64,000 nucleotides of DNA from CAZPQK01 sp964588695 (lineage in GTDB: Bacteria > Krumholzibacteriota > Krumholzibacteriia > WVZY01 > JAKEHA01): positions 124,001 to 188,000 of the forward strand of contig CAZPQK010000002.1 of the NCBI GenBank assembly GCA_964588695.1, given 5' to 3'. Of the stretch, positions 50,780-59,277 are shown piece by piece. The stretch's first letter is position 1; each line of letters opens with the position of its first letter. Both the position numbers and the translations under genes were made by a program. Under the pieces are notes generated by a model. That model ran no database searches, had not been told where the DNA came from, and worked only from the letters and a program-made list of their open reading frames with translations.

Positions 50780-51360
50780 TAGAAGATCCAATCTAGTACT
50801 TTGTTGAGCAGGCCTGGGGAACTTGCGTTGCCCACGTCGCCTTTTCCTTCGTAAACAATCTCGGCGTCGGCGATTTTGGTCGACATGACGGTGTTCGAGG
50901 GCGTTACGTCACGAGCGCGCACGATTCCCGACACCGTAATCATTTCAAACTCGCCATTGATGCGCACCGTACGCTTTCCTTCCACGCGAAACTGCCCGTT
51001 CGAAAGCTTCTCCACCACCCGCGCGGTCATCTCCGCCTGGAGTGAACCGTTGCGAGTGGTCTTTCCGTCACCGGCATATTTGTTTTCGTGATCCAAACTC
51101 CAGACGTCAAAGAAGCTCAGCGCTCCGGCCCCGGGACCGCCGCTGATTTCACCCTTGTGGGTTGTTTCGGTCTTGGAGTTTGACGACGCCGATGAACTTT
51201 CCCGAATAATGATGGTTACGACATCGCCAATTTGCAGCGCCTTAATATTGGTAAACAAAGATTGGCCAGTCTCTTCGTCATAAAGTGGTTGTTGCGACCT
51301 GACGTCAACGGCGAACAACAATGAAGCAGCGGTAAGCAGCACCACAGTTAACTTACTCAT
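50779..51360 (-). CDS. flgH: Flagellar L-ring protein FlgH, apparently not lipidated
   Basis: 193 aa from the ATG at 51360 (AAGGAG 9 nt upstream). The mature part is classical FlgH: QSLFTNIKALQIGDVVTIIIRESSSASS, then LSFFDVW, RVEGKRTVRINGEFEMITVSGIVRARDV and IADAEIVYEGKG. The N-terminus is a signal peptide (MSKLTVVLLTAASLLFAV) ending DVRSQQ with no cysteine, so the usual lipobox is missing. Outer-membrane bushing of the rod. Confidence 0.95.
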   Translation of the reverse strand: MSKLTVVLLTAASLLFAVDVRSQQPLYDEETGQSLFTNIKALQIGDVVTIIIRESSSASSNSKTETTHKGEISGGPGAGALSFFDVWSLDHENKYAGDGKTTRNGSLQAEMTARVVEKLSNGQFRVEGKRTVRINGEFEMITVSGIVRARDVTPSNTVMSTKIADAEIVYEGKGDVGNASSPGLLNKVLDWIF

Positions 51361-52258
51361 ATAGAACAACTCCTTTGGCTACGACCTTGCCGTAGAAATA
51401 GCGATCGCCGCTGGTCGTCTGCACGCGAACTCTTGAACCCTGCCATCCGTTCTGCAGTGCGCGCGCCTTTGCCGTTACCCGAACACCGGCGCGCTGCACC
51501 AACAGCTCTACCCTGTCACCCGACCGAACCCACGGGACCGTTTGTACCGCACTTGCTAGCAGCGGTTGAGCTGTGGCTACCGAACGCTTTACCCGCATAC
51601 CGCTACGCAGTTCGCTACGCCGCGCCAGGCGGGTCTCCCGTTCCACCCACCTGCGCTCCCATCGAACGTCGTGGACAAACACTGTATCGCCAAGACTTAA
51701 CGTACGCGTTGTTATCGGGACCGACAGCTCTCGGCTAACCCGACAGGTAACCGCTATCTCTTTGCTAAAGCTCTGACCCACGCGAACCTGCACCCGAAGC
51801 ACCTGGCGCCCGGCCCGCCGTTCAATTTTGGGAATCACTACCTTTAGTGAGCCAACCGGAGTCCACAACGGTCGCTTCGCTAGCAATGGCTCTATCTTTA
51901 GCGTGTCACTACTGGCACGACTCAATGCTTCGGTGATCGCACTGCGCAACTCGTTGCCGCGATCATGCCCCGGACGGGAAATGCAAACCGTGTCGGGACC
52001 GACCAACTGAACCTTATGAGGCGTTGACCGCCGCAGTCGGGCCGCAACGCGATCGCGTGACAAACACGTCGTAGCACCCCAACGCGGCGAGACCAGTAGT
52101 TGCACGTCGGCCAGTGCTGGAGGAGCGCCGGGTGCGATGTCTCGAACTCGAACCACATTGTCCGTCACGGTAACGTCGCCGACGTTCGCCAGATCGATGG
52201 TCGCCGAAATTGCCATCGAGGGAACAACAAACACAACTAATGCCAGCAACAAACGCAT
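51353..52258 (-). CDS. flgA: P-ring assembly chaperone FlgA
   Basis: 301 aa. Signal peptide MRLLLALVVFVVPSMAISA and the C-terminal SAF/ChapFlgA domain: LSLGDTVFVHDVRWERR, LRSGMRVKRSVATAQPLLASAV, WVRSGDRVELLVQRAGVRVTAKA, and GSRVRVQTTSGDRYFYGKVV. Needed for FlgI ring formation. The stop overlaps the flgH start by 8 nt. Confidence 0.95.
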   Translation of the reverse strand: MRLLLALVVFVVPSMAISATIDLANVGDVTVTDNVVRVRDIAPGAPPALADVQLLVSPRWGATTCLSRDRVAARLRRSTPHKVQLVGPDTVCISRPGHDRGNELRSAITEALSRASSDTLKIEPLLAKRPLWTPVGSLKVVIPKIERRAGRQVLRVQVRVGQSFSKEIAVTCRVSRELSVPITTRTLSLGDTVFVHDVRWERRWVERETRLARRSELRSGMRVKRSVATAQPLLASAVQTVPWVRSGDRVELLVQRAGVRVTAKARALQNGWQGSRVRVQTTSGDRYFYGKVVAKGVVLYE

Positions 52259-52262
52259 CGGA

Positions 52263-53051
52263 TTAACGCTTGAGGTTGTTGACGCTCTCGAGCATCTGGT
52301 CGGCGGTTTGAATCGACTTGGAGTTAAGTTCGTAGGCGCGCTGCGCAGTGATCATCGATACCATTTCTTCGACCACGTTCACGTTACTCATCTCCAGAAA
52401 TCCCACGGAAATCTCGCCAAAACCTTCGTTTCCCGGGTTGCCGGCGATGGGCGGACCGCTGGCCGCGGTCTCAACGAACAGGTTGTGACCAACGGCTTCA
52501 AGACCGGCCGGGTTCACAAACTTTACAATTTCGAGGCGGGCCAACCCGACGGGCTCGGGGTCGTTGGGAACGACGGCAAAAATGCGCCCCTGCCCACTAA
52601 TCTCTAAACGCTGAGTGTCGTTGGGAACAGTAATCGCGGGCTCCAACAGATATCCGGCCGCCTTAACAAAACTGCCATCCGCGTCGAGGTTGAAGTTTCC
52701 GTCGCGGGTATAGGCAACTGTTCCATCGGGCAGCGAGATCTGAAAGAAGCCGTTGCCGTCGATCATCATGTCCATCGGATTCTCGGTTTGACGACTGGAC
52801 CCCTGGCTGAACACCTTTTGCGTTCCCGCGATTCGAACGCCATGGCCAACCTGGCTACTTAGCGGTCGACCGGCGCCACCATCCTGGGCATTGCCGAACG
52901 TCGAAATGTTTTCGTAGAGCAGGTCTTCGAAGTGAACCCGCCCTTTCTTGAAACCTGCGGTGTTAACGTTCGCAAGGTTGTGCGACACGTTGTCGATGAA
53001 CGCTTGCTGAGCTTCCATCCCGGTTGCCGCGGTTGATAATGAGCGAAGCAT
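52263..53051 (-). CDS. flgG: Flagellar distal rod protein FlgG
   Basis: 262 aa, normal length. MLRSLSTAATGMEAQQAFIDNVSHNLANVNTAGFKKGR-type N-terminus (motif split), GVRIAGTQKVFSQG, and C-terminal VVEEMVSMITAQRAYELNSKSIQTADQML. Distal rod subunit crossing the outer membrane rings. Confidence 0.98.
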   Translation of the reverse strand: MLRSLSTAATGMEAQQAFIDNVSHNLANVNTAGFKKGRVHFEDLLYENISTFGNAQDGGAGRPLSSQVGHGVRIAGTQKVFSQGSSRQTENPMDMMIDGNGFFQISLPDGTVAYTRDGNFNLDADGSFVKAAGYLLEPAITVPNDTQRLEISGQGRIFAVVPNDPEPVGLARLEIVKFVNPAGLEAVGHNLFVETAASGPPIAGNPGNEGFGEISVGFLEMSNVNVVEEMVSMITAQRAYELNSKSIQTADQMLESVNNLKR

Positions 53052-53061
53052 TGCCTACCTC

Positions 53062-53769
53062 CTAGCCTTGGGGTGCACGCCCAACGCGATTAATCATGAC
53101 ATCCAAAATCTCGTCGGCGGCTCGAACCGACTTTTCGTTAGCCTGGTAGGTGCGCATGGCGGCGATCATGTCCACCATCTCTCGCACCGGATTCACATTG
53201 CTGCCTTCGACAAACCCGGGCATCACTCGGGTTTGTTCGGCTGGCACGTCTTGTCGAGCTTCATCGGCGACCGCAAACAGGTTTGCACCCTGCCGGGTCA
53301 ACGCATTAACGTCGCCAACCTGAACAAGCTTTAAAGCTCCCACGATTTCGCCACCCACCGACACCGTACCGTCCGGACCGATTGCCGGCGCGCCCAGCGT
53401 GACGTCGATCGCAATCTCGCCGCCGGCGCCGACGACCGATTCGCCGCTAGCGGTAACCAACTTTCCGTCGTCGCTAACCCGAAACTCGCCGTTGCGAGTG
53501 AGAAGCTCTTCGCCGTTCCGGCTGACCACAAAGAAGCCATCGCCATCGACAGCAACGTCCAGCGGTTGGCCGGTGTTGCGATAGCTCCCGATCGTTGTGT
53601 CTGTAGCCGAATCAGCCGCCACCACGGCCTCTTGTTCGGACTCCACTATTCGCGCTAGCTCTCGCTTGAAACCGGAAGTTGCTGCGTTGGCCAGGTTGTT
53701 CGCAATGACATCGTTTTTTGCGACCTGTACCAACATTCCTTCGCGACCTTGCTTAAGACTTTCGATCAT
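53062..53769 (-). CDS. flgF: Flagellar rod protein FlgF
   Basis: 235 aa. Rod-family N-terminus VAKNDVIANNLANAATSGFKRE, the beta core DVAVDGDGFFVVSRNGEELLTRNG and the C-terminus PVREMVDMIAAMRTYQANEKSVRAADEIL. Shorter than FlgG and placed before it, hence FlgF. ATG overlaps the histidine kinase stop (ATGA). Confidence 0.95.
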   Translation of the reverse strand: MIESLKQGREGMLVQVAKNDVIANNLANAATSGFKRELARIVESEQEAVVAADSATDTTIGSYRNTGQPLDVAVDGDGFFVVSRNGEELLTRNGEFRVSDDGKLVTASGESVVGAGGEIAIDVTLGAPAIGPDGTVSVGGEIVGALKLVQVGDVNALTRQGANLFAVADEARQDVPAEQTRVMPGFVEGSNVNPVREMVDMIAAMRTYQANEKSVRAADEILDVMINRVGRAPQG

Positions 53770-55253
53770 GACACTTCCTCCGGCACCAGTTCCTGACTTA
53801 GCGGTAGCGACACCGTAAACGTGGTGCCTTTATCGACAACACTGGTAACGGTCACTTCGCCACCGTGGGCGCGGGCAATTTCCTGCACGATGGCCAGACC
53901 AAGACCCGTACCTTTGATTCGCCGTTCCTTGGCGGTACTCATCCGTCGATAACGATCGAACACATACGGGAGCTCCTCTGCGTCGATCCCAATCCCGGTG
54001 TCGGCGATTGCAACCCGGGCCCAGCGGTCGGTGCGCTCACTCCGCAGCGCCACGCACCCCCCGTCGGGGGTGTACTTAAGCGCGTTGTCGATAAGGTTAG
54101 TGAACACCTTAGACAACTTGTCGGGGTCGGCCAGGACCGTTAAAGGATCCGAGTCAAGCTCGTAACGAAGTTCGATGTTCTTGCGGTCGGCAATTAGTTG
54201 CAGCGGATTGGCCGAAGTCTTCAGCACCGTGTTAAGGTCCACGCTCGATGACTCCAACTCAACACCAGAGCCCTCCAATTTGGAGACGGTTAAAAACTCG
54301 TCCACCAACTTCAGCATCGCTTTGGCCCGATCCTCTATGGCGAACACGAACTCGGATTGCGTGTCGTTCAGATCCCCGGCCATGCGGTTGCGCAACAGGT
54401 CGGTATAGCCAGTAATTACCGCGATCGGCGAGCGCAAATCGTGCGCGATCATGGAGTGGAACGACATCTTCAAGCGTTCCATTTCGCGCTCCTGAGTCAC
54501 ATCGTGAAACACGAGAGCCATCCCCAGTGATGTTTGCGGATCACTGTAAACGCCGCCAAAACGCACGACGTACTCGGAAGCGCCTTCGTGACCGCGATCT
54601 CCAAACGACAACTCGGCTTCGTCGCAATTATCGTCGTGTACGCGACGCATAAACTCGCTGGCTTCCGCAGAGCGGTTTACGATCTGTTCCAGCATTAGTT
54701 GACCGTCGAGTTCGGGTGGCATTTGAAACAATCTCCGCGCGCTGGCGTTGGCAAGTATGACGCGGTACTCGTTGTCGACAATGACCACGGGCTGAACAAG
54801 ATCGTTTAGAATGCTGGTCATTTTGTCGCGCTCCCGCAGAACTTCCATCTCGAGGTCCTTTAGCCGAACAAAGTTACGCACACGCGCAACCATTTCAGTG
54901 TCGTCAGCATCCTTACTAACCACATCGTGGGCTCCATACTGTAATGCCTGAACCCGACGCTGTCCGTCCGCCTCGCTGGTGAACGCTACGATCGGAATAT
55001 GCTGCGTCTGCAAGTTTGACTTCAGGAACCGAATCGCGGTAAGGCCGTCCATAACTGGCATTTCCAAATCCATCAGGATCACGTCGGGCTCGTACTCGAA
55101 CGCTAGCCGGCAGGCCTCCTGTCCGTTCTCGCAGGTCGCAACGTCGAAGCCACTGTTTCTCAATCGCTTCGCCGCGACCTCACGAATCACACGAGCGTCG
55201 TCGACGACTAGCACCTTGGACTCGCAGCCGCTATTCGTTGGATGACAGTTCAT
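53766..55253 (-). CDS. Receiver-PAS-histidine kinase hybrid at the head of the flg genes
   Basis: 495 aa, no membrane segment. An N-terminal receiver domain has phospho-acceptor D62 (VILMDLEMPVMDG) and VLVVDDARVIRE. A linker coiled coil follows, then a PAS domain (VVIVDNEYRVILANASARRLF), HisKA with H270 (SFHSMIAHDLRSPI) and HATPase_c (FTNLIDNALKYTPDG, DTGIGI, GTGLGLAI). A receiver placed before the kinase suggests a relay or phosphate sink. Translationally coupled to flgF, so it may control or time flagellar output; the partner regulator is unknown. Confidence 0.93.
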   Translation of the reverse strand: MNCHPTNSGCESKVLVVDDARVIREVAAKRLRNSGFDVATCENGQEACRLAFEYEPDVILMDLEMPVMDGLTAIRFLKSNLQTQHIPIVAFTSEADGQRRVQALQYGAHDVVSKDADDTEMVARVRNFVRLKDLEMEVLRERDKMTSILNDLVQPVVIVDNEYRVILANASARRLFQMPPELDGQLMLEQIVNRSAEASEFMRRVHDDNCDEAELSFGDRGHEGASEYVVRFGGVYSDPQTSLGMALVFHDVTQEREMERLKMSFHSMIAHDLRSPIAVITGYTDLLRNRMAGDLNDTQSEFVFAIEDRAKAMLKLVDEFLTVSKLEGSGVELESSSVDLNTVLKTSANPLQLIADRKNIELRYELDSDPLTVLADPDKLSKVFTNLIDNALKYTPDGGCVALRSERTDRWARVAIADTGIGIDAEELPYVFDRYRRMSTAKERRIKGTGLGLAIVQEIARAHGGEVTVTSVVDKGTTFTVSLPLSQELVPEEVS

Positions 55254-56862
55254 TGCTTTCCAGGTCGTTTAAACGCGCATTCACAAACGCGGCGAACTCC
55301 GTGTCGAGTTCCATCAAGCTCTGATAGCAGCGGGTTGCCAGTGCATTCAGGCCGAGTCGTTCGCAAGCCAGGCCGGTGTTGCGAAGGTACAGGCCATTCT
55401 TTGGAGCCAGCTTTACCGCCGAACTGAACCGCCGCAACGCAACTTCGTAGTTTGCGTCACGCGCAAGGAGACAACCAATCGCGTTGTGCAACAAAGCGTC
55501 CTGCGGATAGTTTTCGAGCAACCGTTCGTAAACACTCAGTGCAGCCGCAGCTTCTCCGTTGTGCTCCAGCATCGCGCCCACATGAATACCGCTGGACCGA
55601 TGCTGTGCCACCACTTCCGAGTTGCGCTCTACCAGCCGAACAAACTCACTCATCAAGCCCAGGTGAACCATCAACGTTCCGAGGTGCACCAGATCACTTG
55701 CAGAAAACGGCGCATCCTTTCGCGCTAGTTCGGCAACCGAGTTAATGATCTCGGAGTCGCACCCTTCCGACAGCCGCAGGCGGATTTCCGCGATTTCGAT
55801 ACGGGGTGAAATTGGATTCAGTTCTCGTGCGCGTCGCAAGCATTCGCGCGAGCGATCGAAGTCAACCCTTTGACGGAATACCTCCGCAAGATTGGCCCAA
55901 GCGTTAGCGTTATCTGGCCCAACCGATACCGCCCGCGCGAGACATTCGTGCGCGCGATCCAGGTTGCTCTGATCCAGTTCCAACAGGCCCAGAGTGTTCC
56001 ACCCGTCCGAGAACTTCGGATGGTGCTTTACCAGTGTTTCTGCCAAGGCGCGCGCGTTTTCAACACGATCACTTTGCAAGTACACTTTGCTCAGCATGTT
56101 AAGCGCGCCCCGATGTGCCGGGTCTAGCGCCAACGTGTGCTCCAGTACCTCGCCCGACTTATCCGCCAGTCCCAGTTCGTAGAGTTGGGCAGCAACCTCA
56201 AAGGCAGCTTCCGGATCTGTGGAGCGATCGGCAATCTTCCGTAGTCCCAGCTCCAGATAGAGGCGCCCCTTGCGGGCACTCGCGCCCCCGGACCGCACAC
56301 GGCCCAAGTGATGGACCACAACATCAACGGCACGGACGTTTACACCGAGCGTTTGCAACGATGGCTCGACGGATTCATGAACCTGGCCCGAGTATCGTGC
56401 ATGCCGCGGAAACAACCGAACTTGGTGAGCTTCGATATAACCTGGATACGAGCTAAAATCTGTTTCCAGCCGAGGATTGGGAGACCATCCGATCACGGCG
56501 GAGTCGTGCAGGTACGTCCACTGCGCGAACGCATATGCAGCGTCTGCGGAAGCGGCCGTCAACTCCCGGATGCGGTCGCAGCCCTCCCGGGTCAACCGTT
56601 CGTCGGCATCCAGAACCAACACCCAGTCGTTGGTAGCAAGGTTGAGCGACGCGTTGCGCGCCGAATCGAAACCTCCCGACCATTCGATCGAATGCACGCG
56701 CGCGCCGTACCGTCGCGCAATGGAGATCGTGTCGTCGGTAGACCCGGTATCAACGACAATCAGTTCCGCACCCAAAGTCGCGACACTTTCCAATGCCCCG
56801 GGCAACAGATCCGCTTCGTCGCGCAGGATCATGCATATCGATATGTTCGTGTTCTCTTTCAT
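55231..56862 (-). CDS. Family 2 glycosyltransferase with C-terminal TPR array
   Basis: 543 aa from the ATG at 56862; a GTG at 56880 is possible. GT-A domain (1 to about 230): ISICMILRDEADLLPGALES, ELIVVDTGSTDDTISIAR, the DxD-type WVLVLDADERL. Then about nine TPR units to the end, for example LDPAHRGALNMLSKVYLQSD and PDNANAWANLAEVFRQR. It overlaps the kinase by 23 nt and opens the flg operon, which fits a flagellin or hook glycosyltransferase; this is inferred from context. Intergenic 56863-57065 holds no recognisable promoter. Confidence 0.9.
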   Translation of the reverse strand: MKENTNISICMILRDEADLLPGALESVATLGAELIVVDTGSTDDTISIARRYGARVHSIEWSGGFDSARNASLNLATNDWVLVLDADERLTREGCDRIRELTAASADAAYAFAQWTYLHDSAVIGWSPNPRLETDFSSYPGYIEAHQVRLFPRHARYSGQVHESVEPSLQTLGVNVRAVDVVVHHLGRVRSGGASARKGRLYLELGLRKIADRSTDPEAAFEVAAQLYELGLADKSGEVLEHTLALDPAHRGALNMLSKVYLQSDRVENARALAETLVKHHPKFSDGWNTLGLLELDQSNLDRAHECLARAVSVGPDNANAWANLAEVFRQRVDFDRSRECLRRARELNPISPRIEIAEIRLRLSEGCDSEIINSVAELARKDAPFSASDLVHLGTLMVHLGLMSEFVRLVERNSEVVAQHRSSGIHVGAMLEHNGEAAAALSVYERLLENYPQDALLHNAIGCLLARDANYEVALRRFSSAVKLAPKNGLYLRNTGLACERLGLNALATRCYQSLMELDTEFAAFVNARLNDLESNELSSNE

Positions 56863-57065
56863 TTTTTCGCGCGCTGGCACACCGGTTCGGGGCTCTGCGC
56901 GCTGACGCTAACATCAATGCCCGTGCCATCGACGTAACCCATGTTCTTACAGATAGTTACGATATCCGTGGACTTGGCACCCGGCAGCGGATGCCGTCCA
57001 ACGAGGCCTTGTTTGGAATATTTTTCTCGGGGGGAATTAGCGAACGAAGTTTAGAGCCGGACGGC

Positions 57066-57398
57066 TTAGGCGGGATCTGTCTCGTCACACACAAAGGTTA
57101 AATACGCGGGGTCGACCGAGCTGATATCCAGCGCGATCACTTCGGGCACGTCGTAGCTGTGCAACTCCCGGATCCGTACGCGCACGTCTTCGTAGCGCGA
57201 CTGGCGAGTCTTGGCGACCAGCAGCAACTCGCTGTCCTCTTGAATTGCGCCTTCCCATCGGTACACACTGGTCACGCCGCCGATGATGTTCACGCAGGCC
57301 GCGAGCCTTTCTTCGACCAGGGCGTTGGCGATCAGGCGCGCCTCCTGACCGTTCGCGGCCGTTGTCAACACGACACCTATGGGATCGGTGCTATCCAT
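57066..57398 (-). CDS. cutA: CutA divalent-cation tolerance protein
   Basis: 110 aa, standard CutA length. Features: VVLTTAANGQEARLIANALVEERLAACVNI, TSVYRWEGAIQEDSELLLVAKT, and RVRIRELHSYDVPEVIALDI. Forms a stable trimer. Its role in copper or other cation tolerance remains unclear. It overlaps the ZIP transporter gene by 8 nt, which strengthens a link with metal handling. Confidence 0.95.
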   Translation of the reverse strand: MDSTDPIGVVLTTAANGQEARLIANALVEERLAACVNIIGGVTSVYRWEGAIQEDSELLLVAKTRQSRYEDVRVRIRELHSYDVPEVIALDISSVDPAYLTFVCDETDPA

Positions 57399-58146
57399 GG
57401 TCGTGGTCCAATCCGATCAAGTGGCTTAACCATCTAACCAACACAAACAACAGTAATCCGCCCAAAGCCGACCAGGCGTATTCTTTCTCGTGCTGTTTGT
57501 TCACTTCGGGCAGTAAATCGGTCGCGGCCACGTACACCGCGATCCCCGACGACAATGCCAGGGCGTACGCACGATGTTCCGACAACGCAAGCGCAGCGAG
57601 CGACCCGACAACCGTCGCTACCCCAAGTAACGTCGCTGCTCCGATTCCGGCGGAGCGTTTTTTTCCTGAAGCAATCATGACGCTGGCAACGGTTATACCC
57701 TCAGGAACCTTGTGCAGAATAATTGCCAGCGCAATGAGCAGCCCCAACGATGGTGTCACCAGAAATCCGGCCGAGATCGCTACACCGTCAAATACCGAAT
57801 GCAGTGCCAGACCCACCAACGCGGACGTCGCCGCTCGTGGATCCAGGAAGTGCTCCACATGGGTCTCTTCGCCGAAATGAAAATGGGGAACGAAAGTGTG
57901 TTCGAATAAGTGAACCAGAACGTAGCCAACAAGAATCCACATAGGAGCAGTTGGCAACACCTTAATACTTTCCGGCATCATCGAAAGGAAGGCGGCCGCA
58001 AGCATGTAACCCGCGCCAAAAGCGATAAGGTGAGCCTGCGCCTTTCGCCCGAGCCGTTCCGGGACCAGCATGCCACCAACAATGGTGGCAACTCCTGCGG
58101 CTAGCGCGAAAATAATCGACCATGCACCACCCGACAACACTGCCAC
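57391..58146 (-). CDS. ZIP-family metal (zinc/iron) transporter
   Basis: 251 aa with about eight membrane helices. ZIP signatures: LHSVFDGVAISAGF (helix IV) and LHKVPEGITVASVM (helix V) supply the metal-site His, Asp and Glu. Histidine-rich loops HLFEHTFVPHFHFGEETHVEH and C-terminal LDHDHG could bind metal. GTG start overlapping the upstream stop. Imports divalent cations across the inner membrane. Confidence 0.92.
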   Translation of the reverse strand: MAVLSGGAWSIIFALAAGVATIVGGMLVPERLGRKAQAHLIAFGAGYMLAAAFLSMMPESIKVLPTAPMWILVGYVLVHLFEHTFVPHFHFGEETHVEHFLDPRAATSALVGLALHSVFDGVAISAGFLVTPSLGLLIALAIILHKVPEGITVASVMIASGKKRSAGIGAATLLGVATVVGSLAALALSEHRAYALALSSGIAVYVAATDLLPEVNKQHEKEYAWSALGGLLLFVLVRWLSHLIGLDHDHG

Positions 58147-59183
58147 TATCGTGCTCCCACTCGCATCTCGTTCACCACGGTTTCATCCGCGGGTGCAACG
58201 CAGTGCGACGCTCTATCCAGCCCCCGCCGCCAGCTAACTTCTACCTCAGCGGCGCGTTTCCCCGCACCGTAACGTGCGACAATTGCAGCCGCCTTGCGTA
58301 GTTCCGGTTCGCTCGCTGCCCCCATGACCACTCCCACGGGGCCGGAGTGATCCCGTGCGGTCGCTGTCCAATGCTCGCCGTGATAGAACTCGAGGAATTT
58401 ACTCTCCACTTCGTCACGACCCACGACCAGTTTGGTCGCGGCTGCAATCCGGAAGTGTCTTCCCACACCCAGCAAGAACACGTCTTCTAACGACGGGGTC
58501 CCCTCGCTGGCATCGATAAGGTCACGAAGCTTTCCGGAGTAAGCTTTGTCGGTTAAGAAGCAGCAACCGCCAGCGGGACTGTGGGCAGTCGTGATTCCAT
58601 ACGACTGGGCAAGCGCCAATTGCGGCTTTCGACTGCGCCCGTAGAAATCAAACAACTTGTCGCGATCGATCCGCCCTTCGCGTTCGACGTCCGTCGGCTC
58701 CAGCAACTTTGCCGACAGGGGGCGCAGCAGTTTGCCGGTTAGACCCGATTCACGCTCACTGATCAGTGCTTTGTCCTTAACCTGCGACATGGGTCGTTGC
58801 CCCAGCACTTCCCCGGTAAAGACGAAGTCCGCACCGACCGACTCCATGTACGCTTTCGCCTTAAGCAACATGAACACGCGGCAGTCAAGGCACGGATTCA
58901 TGTTGGCGCCACGGCCGTGCTTTGGCTTCAGAACTACCGGCAGATAATCATCCGCCGCATCGATAAGTTCGACCGGCACGCCGAGCTCACCGGCGACCTG
59001 AAGCGCACGATTAGCGATTGGTCGATTCTTGCGACCGACCCGACTGTTATGCCCGGTGACACAGAATCCGGTGAATATGTGCAAGCAGGTCACCCGGGCG
59101 CCTGCGTCCATTACGACGCGCGCCGCCAGGGCCGAGTCCAGCCCGCCAGAAAGAAGTCCGATACCATGTGGTTGGAAAGTCAT
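58146..59183 (-). CDS. PP-loop ATPase of the MnmA/ThiI-like tRNA thiolation type
   Basis: 345 aa. PP-loop LLSGGLDSALAARV at the N-terminus (AMP-forming ATPase), then MNPCLDCRVFMLLKAKAYMES, FTGEVLGQRPMSQ, and PAGGCCFLTDKAYSGKLRDL. The CxxC (CLDC) and the later Cys pair (GGCCF) resemble the cysteines of tRNA 2-thiouridylases. It is shorter at the C-terminus than, and diverged from, MnmA, so it may belong to a sister family with an unproven substrate. Operonic with ZIP and CutA. Confidence 0.78.
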   Translation of the reverse strand: MTFQPHGIGLLSGGLDSALAARVVMDAGARVTCLHIFTGFCVTGHNSRVGRKNRPIANRALQVAGELGVPVELIDAADDYLPVVLKPKHGRGANMNPCLDCRVFMLLKAKAYMESVGADFVFTGEVLGQRPMSQVKDKALISERESGLTGKLLRPLSAKLLEPTDVEREGRIDRDKLFDFYGRSRKPQLALAQSYGITTAHSPAGGCCFLTDKAYSGKLRDLIDASEGTPSLEDVFLLGVGRHFRIAAATKLVVGRDEVESKFLEFYHGEHWTATARDHSGPVGVVMGAASEPELRKAAAIVARYGAGKRAAEVEVSWRRGLDRASHCVAPADETVVNEMRVGAR

Positions 59184-59277
59184 TGTCTCATCCGCAGTGC
59201 ACCTAAACCCGTTAGGTCAATTACTTTAGCGGTTGAGAATACGCGGCGGCGGCGCAGAAGGCAAGATGGCAAATAAC

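Noticed and set aside
59201..59217. ACCTAA/TTAGGT hairpin before the PP-loop gene
   Set aside because: Only 6 bp and AT rich with no T run; not strong enough to call a terminator or riboswitch.
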